Below, one piece after another: positions 18,895-29,196 of a DNA stretch of 64,000 nt (positions are counted from its first letter, which is position 1; every line of letters begins with the position of its first letter). Origin of the DNA: Helicobacter pylori. Lineage in GTDB: Bacteria > Campylobacterota > Campylobacteria > Campylobacterales > Helicobacteraceae. The notes beneath the pieces were generated by a model. That model saw only the letters and a program-made list of their open reading frames with translations. It searched no databases and was not told the DNA's origin. A program made the position numbers and the translations under genes. The stretch is from contig CP032046.1 in NCBI GenBank assembly GCA_008032955.1, positions 124,001 through 188,000 on the forward strand, given 5' to 3'.

Positions 18895-21800
18895 ATGAAA
18901 AAGTTTAAAAAGAAACCAAAAAGTATCAAACGATCGCATCAAAATCAAAAAACAATCTTAAAGCGTCCTTTATGGCTTATGCCTTTACTGATTGGCGGGT
19001 TTGCTAGTGGGGTGTATGCTGATGGAACGGATATTTTGGGGTTTAGTTGGGGGGAAAAAAGCCAAAAGGTATGCGTGCATCATCCATGGTATGCTCTATG
19101 GAGTTGCGACAAATGGGAGGAAAAAACACAACAATACACAGGAAACCAACTCATCACAAAAACTTGGGCAGGGGGTAATGCGGCTAACTACTACCACTCT
19201 CAAAACAACCAAGACATCACAGCCAATTTAAAAAATGATAACGGCACTTATTTTTTAAGCGGTCTGTATAACTACACCGGAGGGGAATATAATGGGGGGA
19301 ATTTAAATATTGAATTAGGCAGTAACGCTACCTTTAATCTAGGTGCGAGTAGTGGGAATAGCTTCACTTCTTGGTATCCTAATGGGCATACTAATATTAC
19401 TTTTAGCGCTGGGACTATCAATGTGAATAACAGCGTAGAAGTGGGCAATCGTGTGGGATCGGGAGCTGGCACGCACACGGGAATAGCCACTTTAAAATTG
19501 AACGCTAATAAGGTCAATATCAATTCCAATATCAGCGCGTTTAAGACTTCGCAAGTGAATATAGGCAACGCTAACAGCGTTATTGCCATCGGTTCGGTTT
19601 CTTTAAGTGGGAATACTTGCAGTTCTTTAGCCAGTGTGGGCGTAGGGGCTAATTGCTCTAATTCAGGGCCTAGCTATTCTTTTAAAGGGACGACAAACGC
19701 TACTAACACGACTTTTAGCAACGCAAACGGCAGTTTCACTTTTGAAGAGAACGCCACTTTTAGCGGGGCGAAATGGAATGGGGGGGTATTCACTTTCAAT
19801 AAAGAGTTTAACGCTACCAATAACACCGCTTTTAATAGCGGTAGTTTCACTTTTAAAGATACAAGCTCTTTTAATAACGCTTCGTTTAGTAACGCCACAT
19901 ACACTTTTGACAATCAAGCCACCTTTCAAAACAGCTCCTTTAATGGGGGGACTTTTACTTTTAACAACCAAACTAATCCAACTAACAGAGCTCAGCACCC
20001 CCAAATTCAAAACAGCTCTTTTAGTGGTGGCGCTATTACTCTTAAGGGCTTTGTGGATTTCCAGCAAGCTTTTAACAATTCAAACCACCAACTAACAATC
20101 CAAAACGCTTCCTTTAATAACGCCACTTTTAACAATACTGGTAAAATCACTATAGAAAAAGATGCGAGTTTTAATAACACGACATTCAACACTTCTGTTA
20201 ATACAAACAACATGATCATTAGTGGTGGTGTTACTTTAAGCGGTAAAAATGACTTGAACAATGGCTCAACCCTTGATTTTGGGAGTTCTAAAATCACTCT
20301 CACTCAAGGGACGACTTTTAACCTTACAAGTTTAGGCAGTGAGAAGAGCGTAACGATTTTAAATTCTAGCGGTGGGATCACTTATAATCATCTTTTAAAC
20401 CATGCAATCAACGGCCTGACAAACGCCCTAAAAACGAATGAAAGCCCTTCAAAGCCGCAAAGTTTCGCTCAAGGTTTGTGGGATATGATCACTTACAATG
20501 GGGTTACCGGACAGCTTTTGAGCGAAAACGCTGCAACACCTAAACCCGCTGACTCTTCGCCCTCTGCACCCACTAAAGACTCCCCACAAGTCTATCAAGT
20601 GGGCTACAAAATAGGGGATACTATCTACAAACTGCAAGAAACTTTTAGCCATGATTCTATTATTATCCAGGCTTTAGAGAGCGGGACTTACACGCCACCC
20701 CCTGTCATTAACGGCTCCAAATTTGACTTATCCGCTTCAAATTATATTAATGCTGACATGCCTTGGTATGATCATAAATATTACATCCCCAAATCTCAAA
20801 ACTTTACAGAGAGCGGGACTTATTACTTGCCGAGCGTTCAAATATGGGGGAGCTACACCAACTCGTTTAAACAAACCTTTAGTGCTAGTGGTAGTAATCT
20901 GGTGATCGGGTATAACGCAACATGGACTGATCATAATGTTTCTTCTAGCGGCACGGTGTCTTTTGGGGACACTTCAGGGAGCGCTCTTAATGGGCATTGC
21001 GGGCCTTGGCCCTATTACCAATGCACAGGCACGACTAACGGCACTTATAGCGCTTATCATGTCTATATCACAGCGAATCTGCGTTCTGGCAATCGTATAG
21101 GCACCGGTGGGGCAGCCAATCTGGTCTTTAATGGGGTAGATAGTATCAATATCGCTAACGCTACCATCACGCAACATAACGCCGGGATTTATTCAAGCTC
21201 TATGACTTTTTCCACGCAAAACATGGACAATTCGCAGAATTTGAGTGGCCTAAACGCTAACGGCACGCTTTTGGTGTATGGCACAACTTTCACTAACCAA
21301 GCCAAAGATGGGAAATTCATTTTCAATGTAGGGCAAGCGGTTTTTGAAAACACCAACTTTAATGGAGGGAGTTACCAATTCAGCGGTGATAGCTTGAATT
21401 TTTCAAATAACAACCAGTTCAATAGCGGTTCGTTTGAAATTAGCGCAAAAAACGCTTCGTTTAATAACGCTAACTTTAACAACAGCGCTTCTTTTAATTT
21501 CAATAATTCTAACGCAACCACTTCGTTTATGGGGGATTTCACTAACGCTAATTCAAATTTGCAAATCGCCGGGAACGCTGTTTTTGGGAACTCTACTAAT
21601 GGCTCTCAAAATACCGCTAATTTCAATAATACCGGCTCTGTTAATATTTCCGGGAATGCAACCTTTGATAATGTGGTATTTAACAGCCCCACAAACACGA
21701 GCGTGAAAGGGCAAGTTACTTTAAATAACATCACTTTAAAAAACCTGAACGCTCCTTTGTCTTTTGGCGATGGAACGATTGCTTTTAGCGCTCATTCGGT

Positions 21801-24800
21801 GATTAATATTGGTGAAGCTATCACTAATGGCAACCCTATCACCCTTGTAAGCTCTTCTAAAGAAATTGAATACAACAACGCTTTCAGTAAAAATCTATGG
21901 CAGCTCATCAACTACCAAGGGCATGGGGCAAGCAGTGAAAAGCTCGTTTCTAGCGTGGGTAATGGCGTCTATGATGTGGTGTATTCTTTCAATAACCAAA
22001 CCTACAATTTCCAAGAGATTTTTTCACAAAACAGCATTTCTATCCGGCGTTTGGGTGTTGGCATGGTGTTTGATTATGTGGATATGGAAAAATCGGATCA
22101 TTTGTATTATCAAAACGCTCTCGGTTTTATGACCTACATGCCTAATAGCTATAACAATAATTTAGGGAATTTAAACAACACCATTTATTATTACGACAAC
22201 AGCATTGATTTTTATGCGAGTGGGAAAACTCTATTCACTAAAGCGGAATTTTCTCAAACGTTCACCGGGCAAAACAGCGCGATCGTTTTTGGGGCTAAAA
22301 ATATATGGACGAACGCAAGCGATGCGCCGCAATCTAGTGTGATCATTCGCTTTGGGGACAATAAGGGGGCAGGGAGCAATGATGCGAGCGGGCATTGCTG
22401 GAACTTGCAATGCATAGGCTTTATCACAGGGCATTATGAAGCGCAAAAGATTTACATCACCGGCAGCATTGAAAGCGGGAATCGCATTTCTAGCGGTGGG
22501 GGCGCGAGCCTTAATTTTAACGGGCTTCAAGGCATTCTTTTAACGAACGCGACTCTGTATAACCGCGCCGCTGGGACGCAAAGCTCTTCTATGAATTTTG
22601 TTTCTAACAGTGCGAACATTCAAGCCCAAAACTCCTATTTTATAGACGATACCGCGCAAAATAAAGGCAACCCTAATTTTAGTTTCAACGCTTTGAATCT
22701 GGATTTTTCTAACAGCTCTTTTAGAGGCTATGTGGGGACAACGCAATCTGTTTTTCAATTCAATGCCGTTAATGCGATCAGTTTCACTAACAGCTCTAAT
22801 TTAAGCTCTGGTTTGTATCAAATGCAAGCTAAAAGCGTGTTGTTTGACAATTCCAATTTAAGCGTTTCAGTGGGGACAAGCAGCATTAAAGCCAATGCGA
22901 TCAATCTTTCTCAAAACGCCTCAATCAATGCGAGCAACCATTCAACCTTAGAACTTTCTGGCGATTTGAATTTGAACGACACCAGTTCGCTCAACCTCAA
23001 CCAAAGCACTATCAATGTGTCTAACAACGCCACGATCAACGATTATGCGAGCTTGATTGCGAGTAATGGCTCTCACCTTAATTTTAATGGGGCGGTTAAT
23101 TTCAATTCAGCGAATATTACTACGAGTTTGAATAATTCCTCTATCGTGTTTAAGGGAGCGAGCTCTTTAGGAGGGCAGTTTAATTTAAGCAATAACTCTT
23201 CTTTAGATTTTCAAGGCTCTAGCGCTATCACCTCTAACACGGCGTTTAATTTCTATGATAACGCTTTTTCTCAAAGCCCTATCGCTTTCCATCAAGCCCT
23301 TGACATTAAAGCGCCCTTGAGTTTGGGAGGCAACCTCTTAAACCCTAACAACAGCAGCGTGCTGAATTTGAAAAACAGCCAGCTTGTTTTTAGCGATCAA
23401 GGGAGCTTGAATATCGCTAACATTGATTTACTAAGCGATCTGAACGATAATAAAAATCGTGTGTATAACATCATTCAAGCGGACATGAATAATAATTGGT
23501 ATGAGCGTATCAGCTTCTTTGGCATGCGCATCAATGACGGGATTTATGATGCTAAAAACCAAACTTATAGTTTCACTAACCCTCTCAATAACGCCCTAAA
23601 AATCACCGAGAGCTTTAAAAATAACCAACTGAGCGTTACGCTCTCTCAAATCCCAGGCATTAAAAACGCGCTCTATAACATTGGCTCTGAAATCTTTAAC
23701 TACCAAAAAGTTTATAACAACGCTAATGGCGTGTATTCTTATAGCGATGACGCAGAAGGCGTGTTTTATCTCACTAGCAGCGTGAAAGGCTATTACAACC
23801 CCAACCAATCCTATCAAGCCAGCGGCAGTAATAACACCACGAAAAATAACAATATAACCTCTGAGTCTTCTGTCATTTCGCAAACCTATAACGCGCAAGG
23901 CAACCCTATCAGCGCGTTACATGTCTATAACAAGGGCTATAATTTCAACAATATCAAGGCGTTAGGGCAAATGGCGCTCAAACTCTACCCTGAAATCAAA
24001 AAGATATTAGGGAATGATTTTTCGCTTTCAAGTTTGAGCGATTTAAAAGGCGATGCGCTAAACCAGCTTACCAAGCTCATCACGCCTAGCGATTGGAAAA
24101 ACATTAACGAGTTGATTGATAACGCAAACAATTCGGTGGTGCAAAATTTCAATAACGGCACTTTGATTGTAGGAGCGACTAAAATAGGGCAAACAGACAC
24201 CAATAGTGCGGTGGTTTTTGGGGGCTTGGGCTATCAAAAGCCTTGCGATTACACCGACATTGTGTGCCAAAAATTTAGAGGCACTTATTTGGGGCAGCTT
24301 TTGGAGTCCAGCTCGGCTGATTTGGGCTATATTGACACGACTTTTAACGCTAAAGAAATTTATCTTACCGGCACTTTAGGGAGCGGAAACGCATGGGGGA
24401 CTGGGGGGAGCGCGAGCGTAACTTTTAACAGCCAAACTTCGCTCATTCTCAACCAAGCCAATATCGTAAGCTCGCAAACCGATGGGATTTTTAGCATGCT
24501 AGGCCAAGAGGGCATCAATAAGGTTTTCAATCAAGCCGGGCTCGCTAATATTTTGGGCGAAGTGGCGATGCAATCCATTAACAAAGCCGGGGGATTAGGG
24601 AATTTGATAGTAAATACGCTAGGGAGTGATAGCGTGATCGGGGGGTATTTAACGCCTGAGCAAAAAAATCAAACCCTAAGCCAGCTTTTAGGGCAGAATA
24701 ATTTTGATAACCTCATGAACGATAGCGGTTTGAACACGGCGATTAAGGATTTGATCAGACAAAAATTAGGCTTTTGGACCGGGTTAGTGGGGGGATTAGC

Positions 24801-27624
24801 CGGACTAGGGGGCATTGATTTGCAAAACCCTGAAAAGCTTATAGGGAGCATGTCCATCAATGATTTATTGAGTAAAAAAGGGTTATTCAATCAGATCACT
24901 AGCTTTATTTCCGCTAACGATATAGGGCAAGTCATAAGCGTGATGCTGCAAGATATTGTCAAACCGAGCAATGCTTTACAAAACGATATAGTCGCTTTAG
25001 GCAAACAAATGATTGGCGAATTTTTAGGGCAAGACACGCTCAATTCTTTAGAAAGCCTGTTGCAAAACCAGCAGATTAAAAGCGTTTTAGACAAAGTCCT
25101 AGCGGCTAAAGGTTTAGGGTCTATTTATGAACAAGGCTTGGGGGATTTGATACCTAGTCTTGGTAAAAAAGGGCTTTTCGCTCCTTATGGCTTGAGTCAA
25201 GTGTGGCAAAAAGGGGATTTTAGTTTCAACGCGCAAGGCAATGTTTTTGTGCAAAATTCCACTTTCTCTAACGCTAATGGAGGCACGCTCTCTTTTAACG
25301 CAGGGAATTCGCTCATTTTTGCCGGCAACAATCATATCGCTTTCACTAACCATTTTGGAACGCTTCAATTATTGTCTAATCAAGTTTCTAACATTAATAT
25401 CACTACGCTTGATGCCAGCAACGGCCTTAAGATTAATGCCGGTAGTAACAATATTTCTGTGTCTCAAGGCGATCTGTTTATCAACGCTAGTTGCACGCAA
25501 CAAAGCACTCCAACGACAGCTAGCGCTGCAAACCCTTGTGCATTTAACGCCCAAAGCGCGAATGGCGCTTCTTCTAATAGTGCATCAAATAACGCGCCAA
25601 TCGCCTTGAATAATAACGATGAGAGCTTGATGGTTACGGCGAATGATTTCAATTTTTCAGGCAATATTTACGCTAACGGGGTGGTTGATTTTTCAAAAAT
25701 TAAAGGTTCTGCAAACGTTAAAAACCTGTATCTTTACAATAACGCTCAATTCCAAGCCAACAACCTCACGATTTCCAACCAAGCGGTGTTAGAGAACAAC
25801 GCTAGCTTTGTAACGAATAACTTAAACATTCAAGGGGCGTTTAACAACAACGCCACGCAAAAAATAGAGGTGCTTCAAAATTTAGTGATCGCTTCAAACG
25901 CTTCTTTAGGCACTGGGATTTATGGGTTAGAAGTAGGGGGGGCGTTGAATAATTTGGGAACGATCCATTTTAATTTAGAAAACATTCAAACGCCTGTAAA
26001 TCCGCTCATTCAAGCAGAGGGGATCATTAATCTCAACACCACCCAAACGCCTTTTATCAATGTCAATAACAGCATGGCCAATAACACGACTTACACCTTA
26101 TTGAAAAGTAGGCGTTACATTGATTACAATATCAACCCTAACAGCTTGCAATCGTATTTGAAGCTCTATACCTTAATCAATATCAACGGAAACCACATAG
26201 AGGAAAAAAATGGCGTATTGACTTATTTGGGCCAACGGGTTTTATTACAAGATAAGGGGTTATTATTAAGCGTAGCGTTGCCTAACTCAAATAATGCCTC
26301 TCAAAACAACATTTTAAGCCTTTCTGTTCTTTATGACCAGATTAAAATGTCTTATGGCGATAGGATCATGGACTTTACCCCCCCTACTTTACAAGATTAC
26401 ATTGTGGGCATTCAAGGGCAAAGCGCGCTCAATCAAATTGAAGCGATAGGGGGGAATAACGCTATCAAGTGGCTTTCAACATTGATGATGGACACTAAAG
26501 AAAACCCGCTTTTTGCACCGATTTATTTAAAAAACCACTCTTTGAATGAAATCTTAGGCGTAACAAAAGATCTTCAAAACACCGCAAGCTTGATTTCTAA
26601 CCCTAATTTTAGGGATAACGCTACCAACCTTTTAGAATTGGCGAGTTACACCCAACAAACCAGCCGTTTAACGAAACTCTCTGATTTTAGGGCTAGAGAG
26701 GGAGAGTCTGATTTTTCTGAGCGCTTATTAGAGCTTAAAAACAAGCGTTTCAGCGATCCTAACCCTGGAGAGGTTTTTGTCAAATACTCTCAACTTAGCA
26801 AACACCCCAATAACCTTTGGGTTCAAGGGGTGGGGGGAGCGAGCTTTATTTCTGGGGGCAATGGCACGCTTTATGGCTTGAATGCGGGCTATGACAGGTT
26901 GGTTAAAAACATGATCCTTGGGGGTTATGTGGCTTATGGGTATAGCGGTTTTAACGGGAACATCATGCATTCTTTGGCCAATAATGTGGATGTGGGGATG
27001 TATGCGAGGGCTTTTTTAAAAAGAAACGAATTCACTTTGAGCGCGAATGAAACTTATGGGGGCAATGCAAATAATATCAATTCTTCTAATCCCTTGCTTT
27101 CTGTGTTGAACCAACGCTACAACTACAACACCTGGACAACGAGCGTGAATGGGAATTACGGTTATGATTTCATGTTCAAACAAAAAAGCGTGGTGCTAAA
27201 ACCTCAAGTGGGCTTGAGCTATCATTTCATAGGCTTGAGCGGGATGAAAGGCAAAATGCAAAATCCAGCCTACCAACAATTCGTCATGCATTCAAACCCT
27301 TCTAACGAATCGGTTTTAACGCTCAACATGGGGCTAGAGAGCCGTAAATATTTTGGCAAAAATTCCTATTATTTTGTAACGGCGAGGTTGGGCAGGGATC
27401 TTTTGATCAAATCTAAAGGCGGCAATATGGTGCGTTTTGTGGGCGAAAACACTTTATTGTACCGCAAGGGGGAAATTTTTAACACTTTTGCGAGCGTGAT
27501 CACAGGGGGCGAAATGCATTTGTGGCGTTTGATGTATGTGAATGCGGGGGTGGGGCTTAAAATGGGCTTGCAATACCAAGATCTTAATATCACTGGGAAT
27601 GTGGGCATGCGAGTGGCGTTTTAG
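18895..27624 (+). CDS. imaA: VacA-like giant autotransporter ImaA
   Basis: 2909 residues, type V secretion. A long basic N-terminus (KKFKKKPKSIKRSH) precedes a signal helix ending GGFASGVYADG, as in the extended signals of large autotransporters. The passenger is a huge Asn/Ser/Thr/Phe-rich beta-helix with many FNNA(S/T)FN-type rungs. A module centred on SGNRxGxGG...FNG occurs about residues 181, 727, 1187 and 1822. Two Cys pairs (CVHHPWYALWSC and others) are present. The last ~280 residues, from about NNLWVQGVGGASF, form the outer-membrane barrel, ending in VGMRVAF with terminal Phe. From memory this is the HP0289 protein ImaA, which dampens gastric inflammatory signalling; it is related to VacA by its passenger repeats and barrel, but no vacuolating activity is claimed. 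RBS gagagg. The frame is intact. Confidence 0.92.
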   Translation: MKKFKKKPKSIKRSHQNQKTILKRPLWLMPLLIGGFASGVYADGTDILGFSWGEKSQKVCVHHPWYALWSCDKWEEKTQQYTGNQLITKTWAGGNAANYYHSQNNQDITANLKNDNGTYFLSGLYNYTGGEYNGGNLNIELGSNATFNLGASSGNSFTSWYPNGHTNITFSAGTINVNNSVEVGNRVGSGAGTHTGIATLKLNANKVNINSNISAFKTSQVNIGNANSVIAIGSVSLSGNTCSSLASVGVGANCSNSGPSYSFKGTTNATNTTFSNANGSFTFEENATFSGAKWNGGVFTFNKEFNATNNTAFNSGSFTFKDTSSFNNASFSNATYTFDNQATFQNSSFNGGTFTFNNQTNPTNRAQHPQIQNSSFSGGAITLKGFVDFQQAFNNSNHQLTIQNASFNNATFNNTGKITIEKDASFNNTTFNTSVNTNNMIISGGVTLSGKNDLNNGSTLDFGSSKITLTQGTTFNLTSLGSEKSVTILNSSGGITYNHLLNHAINGLTNALKTNESPSKPQSFAQGLWDMITYNGVTGQLLSENAATPKPADSSPSAPTKDSPQVYQVGYKIGDTIYKLQETFSHDSIIIQALESGTYTPPPVINGSKFDLSASNYINADMPWYDHKYYIPKSQNFTESGTYYLPSVQIWGSYTNSFKQTFSASGSNLVIGYNATWTDHNVSSSGTVSFGDTSGSALNGHCGPWPYYQCTGTTNGTYSAYHVYITANLRSGNRIGTGGAANLVFNGVDSINIANATITQHNAGIYSSSMTFSTQNMDNSQNLSGLNANGTLLVYGTTFTNQAKDGKFIFNVGQAVFENTNFNGGSYQFSGDSLNFSNNNQFNSGSFEISAKNASFNNANFNNSASFNFNNSNATTSFMGDFTNANSNLQIAGNAVFGNSTNGSQNTANFNNTGSVNISGNATFDNVVFNSPTNTSVKGQVTLNNITLKNLNAPLSFGDGTIAFSAHSVINIGEAITNGNPITLVSSSKEIEYNNAFSKNLWQLINYQGHGASSEKLVSSVGNGVYDVVYSFNNQTYNFQEIFSQNSISIRRLGVGMVFDYVDMEKSDHLYYQNALGFMTYMPNSYNNNLGNLNNTIYYYDNSIDFYASGKTLFTKAEFSQTFTGQNSAIVFGAKNIWTNASDAPQSSVIIRFGDNKGAGSNDASGHCWNLQCIGFITGHYEAQKIYITGSIESGNRISSGGGASLNFNGLQGILLTNATLYNRAAGTQSSSMNFVSNSANIQAQNSYFIDDTAQNKGNPNFSFNALNLDFSNSSFRGYVGTTQSVFQFNAVNAISFTNSSNLSSGLYQMQAKSVLFDNSNLSVSVGTSSIKANAINLSQNASINASNHSTLELSGDLNLNDTSSLNLNQSTINVSNNATINDYASLIASNGSHLNFNGAVNFNSANITTSLNNSSIVFKGASSLGGQFNLSNNSSLDFQGSSAITSNTAFNFYDNAFSQSPIAFHQALDIKAPLSLGGNLLNPNNSSVLNLKNSQLVFSDQGSLNIANIDLLSDLNDNKNRVYNIIQADMNNNWYERISFFGMRINDGIYDAKNQTYSFTNPLNNALKITESFKNNQLSVTLSQIPGIKNALYNIGSEIFNYQKVYNNANGVYSYSDDAEGVFYLTSSVKGYYNPNQSYQASGSNNTTKNNNITSESSVISQTYNAQGNPISALHVYNKGYNFNNIKALGQMALKLYPEIKKILGNDFSLSSLSDLKGDALNQLTKLITPSDWKNINELIDNANNSVVQNFNNGTLIVGATKIGQTDTNSAVVFGGLGYQKPCDYTDIVCQKFRGTYLGQLLESSSADLGYIDTTFNAKEIYLTGTLGSGNAWGTGGSASVTFNSQTSLILNQANIVSSQTDGIFSMLGQEGINKVFNQAGLANILGEVAMQSINKAGGLGNLIVNTLGSDSVIGGYLTPEQKNQTLSQLLGQNNFDNLMNDSGLNTAIKDLIRQKLGFWTGLVGGLAGLGGIDLQNPEKLIGSMSINDLLSKKGLFNQITSFISANDIGQVISVMLQDIVKPSNALQNDIVALGKQMIGEFLGQDTLNSLESLLQNQQIKSVLDKVLAAKGLGSIYEQGLGDLIPSLGKKGLFAPYGLSQVWQKGDFSFNAQGNVFVQNSTFSNANGGTLSFNAGNSLIFAGNNHIAFTNHFGTLQLLSNQVSNINITTLDASNGLKINAGSNNISVSQGDLFINASCTQQSTPTTASAANPCAFNAQSANGASSNSASNNAPIALNNNDESLMVTANDFNFSGNIYANGVVDFSKIKGSANVKNLYLYNNAQFQANNLTISNQAVLENNASFVTNNLNIQGAFNNNATQKIEVLQNLVIASNASLGTGIYGLEVGGALNNLGTIHFNLENIQTPVNPLIQAEGIINLNTTQTPFINVNNSMANNTTYTLLKSRRYIDYNINPNSLQSYLKLYTLININGNHIEEKNGVLTYLGQRVLLQDKGLLLSVALPNSNNASQNNILSLSVLYDQIKMSYGDRIMDFTPPTLQDYIVGIQGQSALNQIEAIGGNNAIKWLSTLMMDTKENPLFAPIYLKNHSLNEILGVTKDLQNTASLISNPNFRDNATNLLELASYTQQTSRLTKLSDFRAREGESDFSERLLELKNKRFSDPNPGEVFVKYSQLSKHPNNLWVQGVGGASFISGGNGTLYGLNAGYDRLVKNMILGGYVAYGYSGFNGNIMHSLANNVDVGMYARAFLKRNEFTLSANETYGGNANNINSSNPLLSVLNQRYNYNTWTTSVNGNYGYDFMFKQKSVVLKPQVGLSYHFIGLSGMKGKMQNPAYQQFVMHSNPSNESVLTLNMGLESRKYFGKNSYYFVTARLGRDLLIKSKGGNMVRFVGENTLLYRKGEIFNTFASVITGGEMHLWRLMYVNAGVGLKMGLQYQDLNITGNVGMRVAF

Positions 27625-27633
27625 CTTTTTTGC

Positions 27634-27639
27634 TATAAT
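27634..27639 (+). promoter_or_regulatory. Extended -10 promoter for lysA
   Basis: tgcTATAATgc, with the TG-C extension, lies 33 bases before the lysA ATG and directly after the imaA stop. It indicates that lysA is transcribed independently of imaA. Confidence 0.6.
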
Positions 27640-27671
27640 GCTTCGTTCAAATTTTATGGTTAGGTTTTTCC

Positions 27672-28889
27672 ATGTTTAATTATGAAGAGCTGTTTCAAAC
27701 TTATAAAACCCCTTTTTACCTCTATGATTTTGACAAGATCAAACAGGCTTTTTTGAATTATAAAGAAGCGTTTAGGGGGCGTAAATCTTTGATTTGCTAC
27801 GCTTTAAAGGCGAATTCTAATTTGAGTATCCTCTCCTTATTGGCAAATTTAGGGAGTGGGGCAGATTGCGTTTCCATAGGCGAGATACAAAGGGCTTTAA
27901 AAGCCGGGATCAAGCCTTATAAAATCGTGTTTAGCGGGGTGGGTAAGAGCGCATTTGAAATAGAGCAAGCCCTAAAACTCAACATTTTATTTTTGAATGT
28001 GGAAAGTTTTATGGAATTAAAAACGATTGAAACAATCGCTCAATCTTTAGGGATAAAGGCTAGGATTTCCATTAGAATCAACCCTAACATTGACGCTAAA
28101 ACGCACCCCTATATTTCTACCGGTTTGAAAGAAAATAAGTTCGGCGTAGGAGAAAAAGAAGCTTTAGAAATGTTTCTTTGGGCTAAAAAAAGCGCGTTTT
28201 TAGAGCCTGTCAGCGTGCATTTTCATATCGGATCGCAGCTCTTAGATTTAGAGCCGATTATAGAAGCGAGCCAAAAGGTGGCTAAAATCGCTAAATCTTT
28301 GATCGCGCTAGGGATTGATTTGCGCTTTTTTGATGTGGGTGGAGGCATTGGTGTGAGCTATGAAAATGAAGAAACGATTAAGCTTTATGATTATGCGCAA
28401 GGGATTTTAAACGCGCTTCAAGGCTTGGATTTGACCATTATTTGTGAGCCGGGTCGATCCATCGTGGCTGAGAGTGGGGAATTGATCACGCAGGTTTTGT
28501 ATGAAAAAAAGGCTCAAAACAAGCGCTTTGTGGTTGTGGATGCGGGCATGAATGATTTTTTACGCCCCAGTTTGTATCATGCTAAACATGTCATAAGGGT
28601 CATAACGCCCTCTAATGGGCGTGAGATCTCGCCTTGCGATGTGGTAGGGCCTGTGTGTGAGAGCAGCGACACTTTTTTAAAAGATGTCCATTTGCCAGAA
28701 TTAGAGCCAGGCGATAAAATAGCGATTGAGAAGGTTGGGGCTTATGGCTCTAGCATGGCCAGTCAATACAATTCGCGCCCCAAACTTTTAGAATTAGCCC
28801 TAGAAGATCACAAAATCAGAGTGATAAGAAAAAGAGAGGCTTTAGAAGATTTATGGCGGCTAGAAGAAGAAGGCTTAAAAGGGGTTTGA
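27672..28889 (+). CDS. lysA: Diaminopimelate decarboxylase
   Basis: 405 residues, PLP-dependent fold-type III (alanine-racemase-like). Decarboxylates meso-diaminopimelate to L-lysine. The PLP lysine lies in CYALKANSNLSILSLL. Other signatures are SVHFHIGSQLLDLEP, RFFDVGGGIGVSYE, CEPGRSIVAESGELI (phosphate-binding region) and the catalytic Cys block VGPVCESSDTF. The final segment KVGAYGSSMASQYNSRP is diagnostic. It starts an operon with chorismate mutase, the DUF2156 protein and pabB. Confidence 0.96.
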   Translation: MFNYEELFQTYKTPFYLYDFDKIKQAFLNYKEAFRGRKSLICYALKANSNLSILSLLANLGSGADCVSIGEIQRALKAGIKPYKIVFSGVGKSAFEIEQALKLNILFLNVESFMELKTIETIAQSLGIKARISIRINPNIDAKTHPYISTGLKENKFGVGEKEALEMFLWAKKSAFLEPVSVHFHIGSQLLDLEPIIEASQKVAKIAKSLIALGIDLRFFDVGGGIGVSYENEETIKLYDYAQGILNALQGLDLTIICEPGRSIVAESGELITQVLYEKKAQNKRFVVVDAGMNDFLRPSLYHAKHVIRVITPSNGREISPCDVVGPVCESSDTFLKDVHLPELEPGDKIAIEKVGAYGSSMASQYNSRPKLLELALEDHKIRVIRKREALEDLWRLEEEGLKGV

Positions 28890-28893
28890 TTAG

Positions 28894-29184
28894 ATGCAAA
28901 AGAATTTGGATAGTCTTTTAGAAAATTTAAGGGCTGAAATTGATGCGTTGGATAATGAATTGAGCGATCTTTTAGACAAACGCTTAGAAATCGCTTTAAA
29001 AATCGCTCTCATCAAACAAGAAAGCCCCATTTATTGCCCTAAAAGAGAGCAAGAAATTTTAAAACGACTCAGCCAAAGGGATTTCAAGCATTTGAATGGA
29101 GAAATTCTTACGGGTTTTTATACAGAGGTTTTTAAGATTTCTAGAAAATTTCAAGAAAACGCCCTCAAAGAATTAAAAAAATAA
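28894..29184 (+). CDS. Chorismate mutase (AroQ type)
   Basis: 96-residue all-helical chorismate mutase. It begins with the typical LRAEIDALDNELSDLLDKRLEIALKI helix (Arg at 17 and further charged residues), then KQESPIYCPKREQEILKRL, with the conserved K/R and E residues for prephenate formation. No prephenate dehydratase domain is attached, so it is monofunctional. It sits four bases after lysA, giving an amino-acid-biosynthesis operon. Confidence 0.85.
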   Translation: MQKNLDSLLENLRAEIDALDNELSDLLDKRLEIALKIALIKQESPIYCPKREQEILKRLSQRDFKHLNGEILTGFYTEVFKISRKFQENALKELKK

Positions 29185-29196
29185 AAGAGAGTTGTT

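Noticed and set aside
19663..20067. Minus-strand frames within imaA, and several shorter plus-strand frames
   Set aside because: They mirror the repetitive Asn/Phe/Ser passenger; composition is unlike neighbouring genes and no starts are supported.
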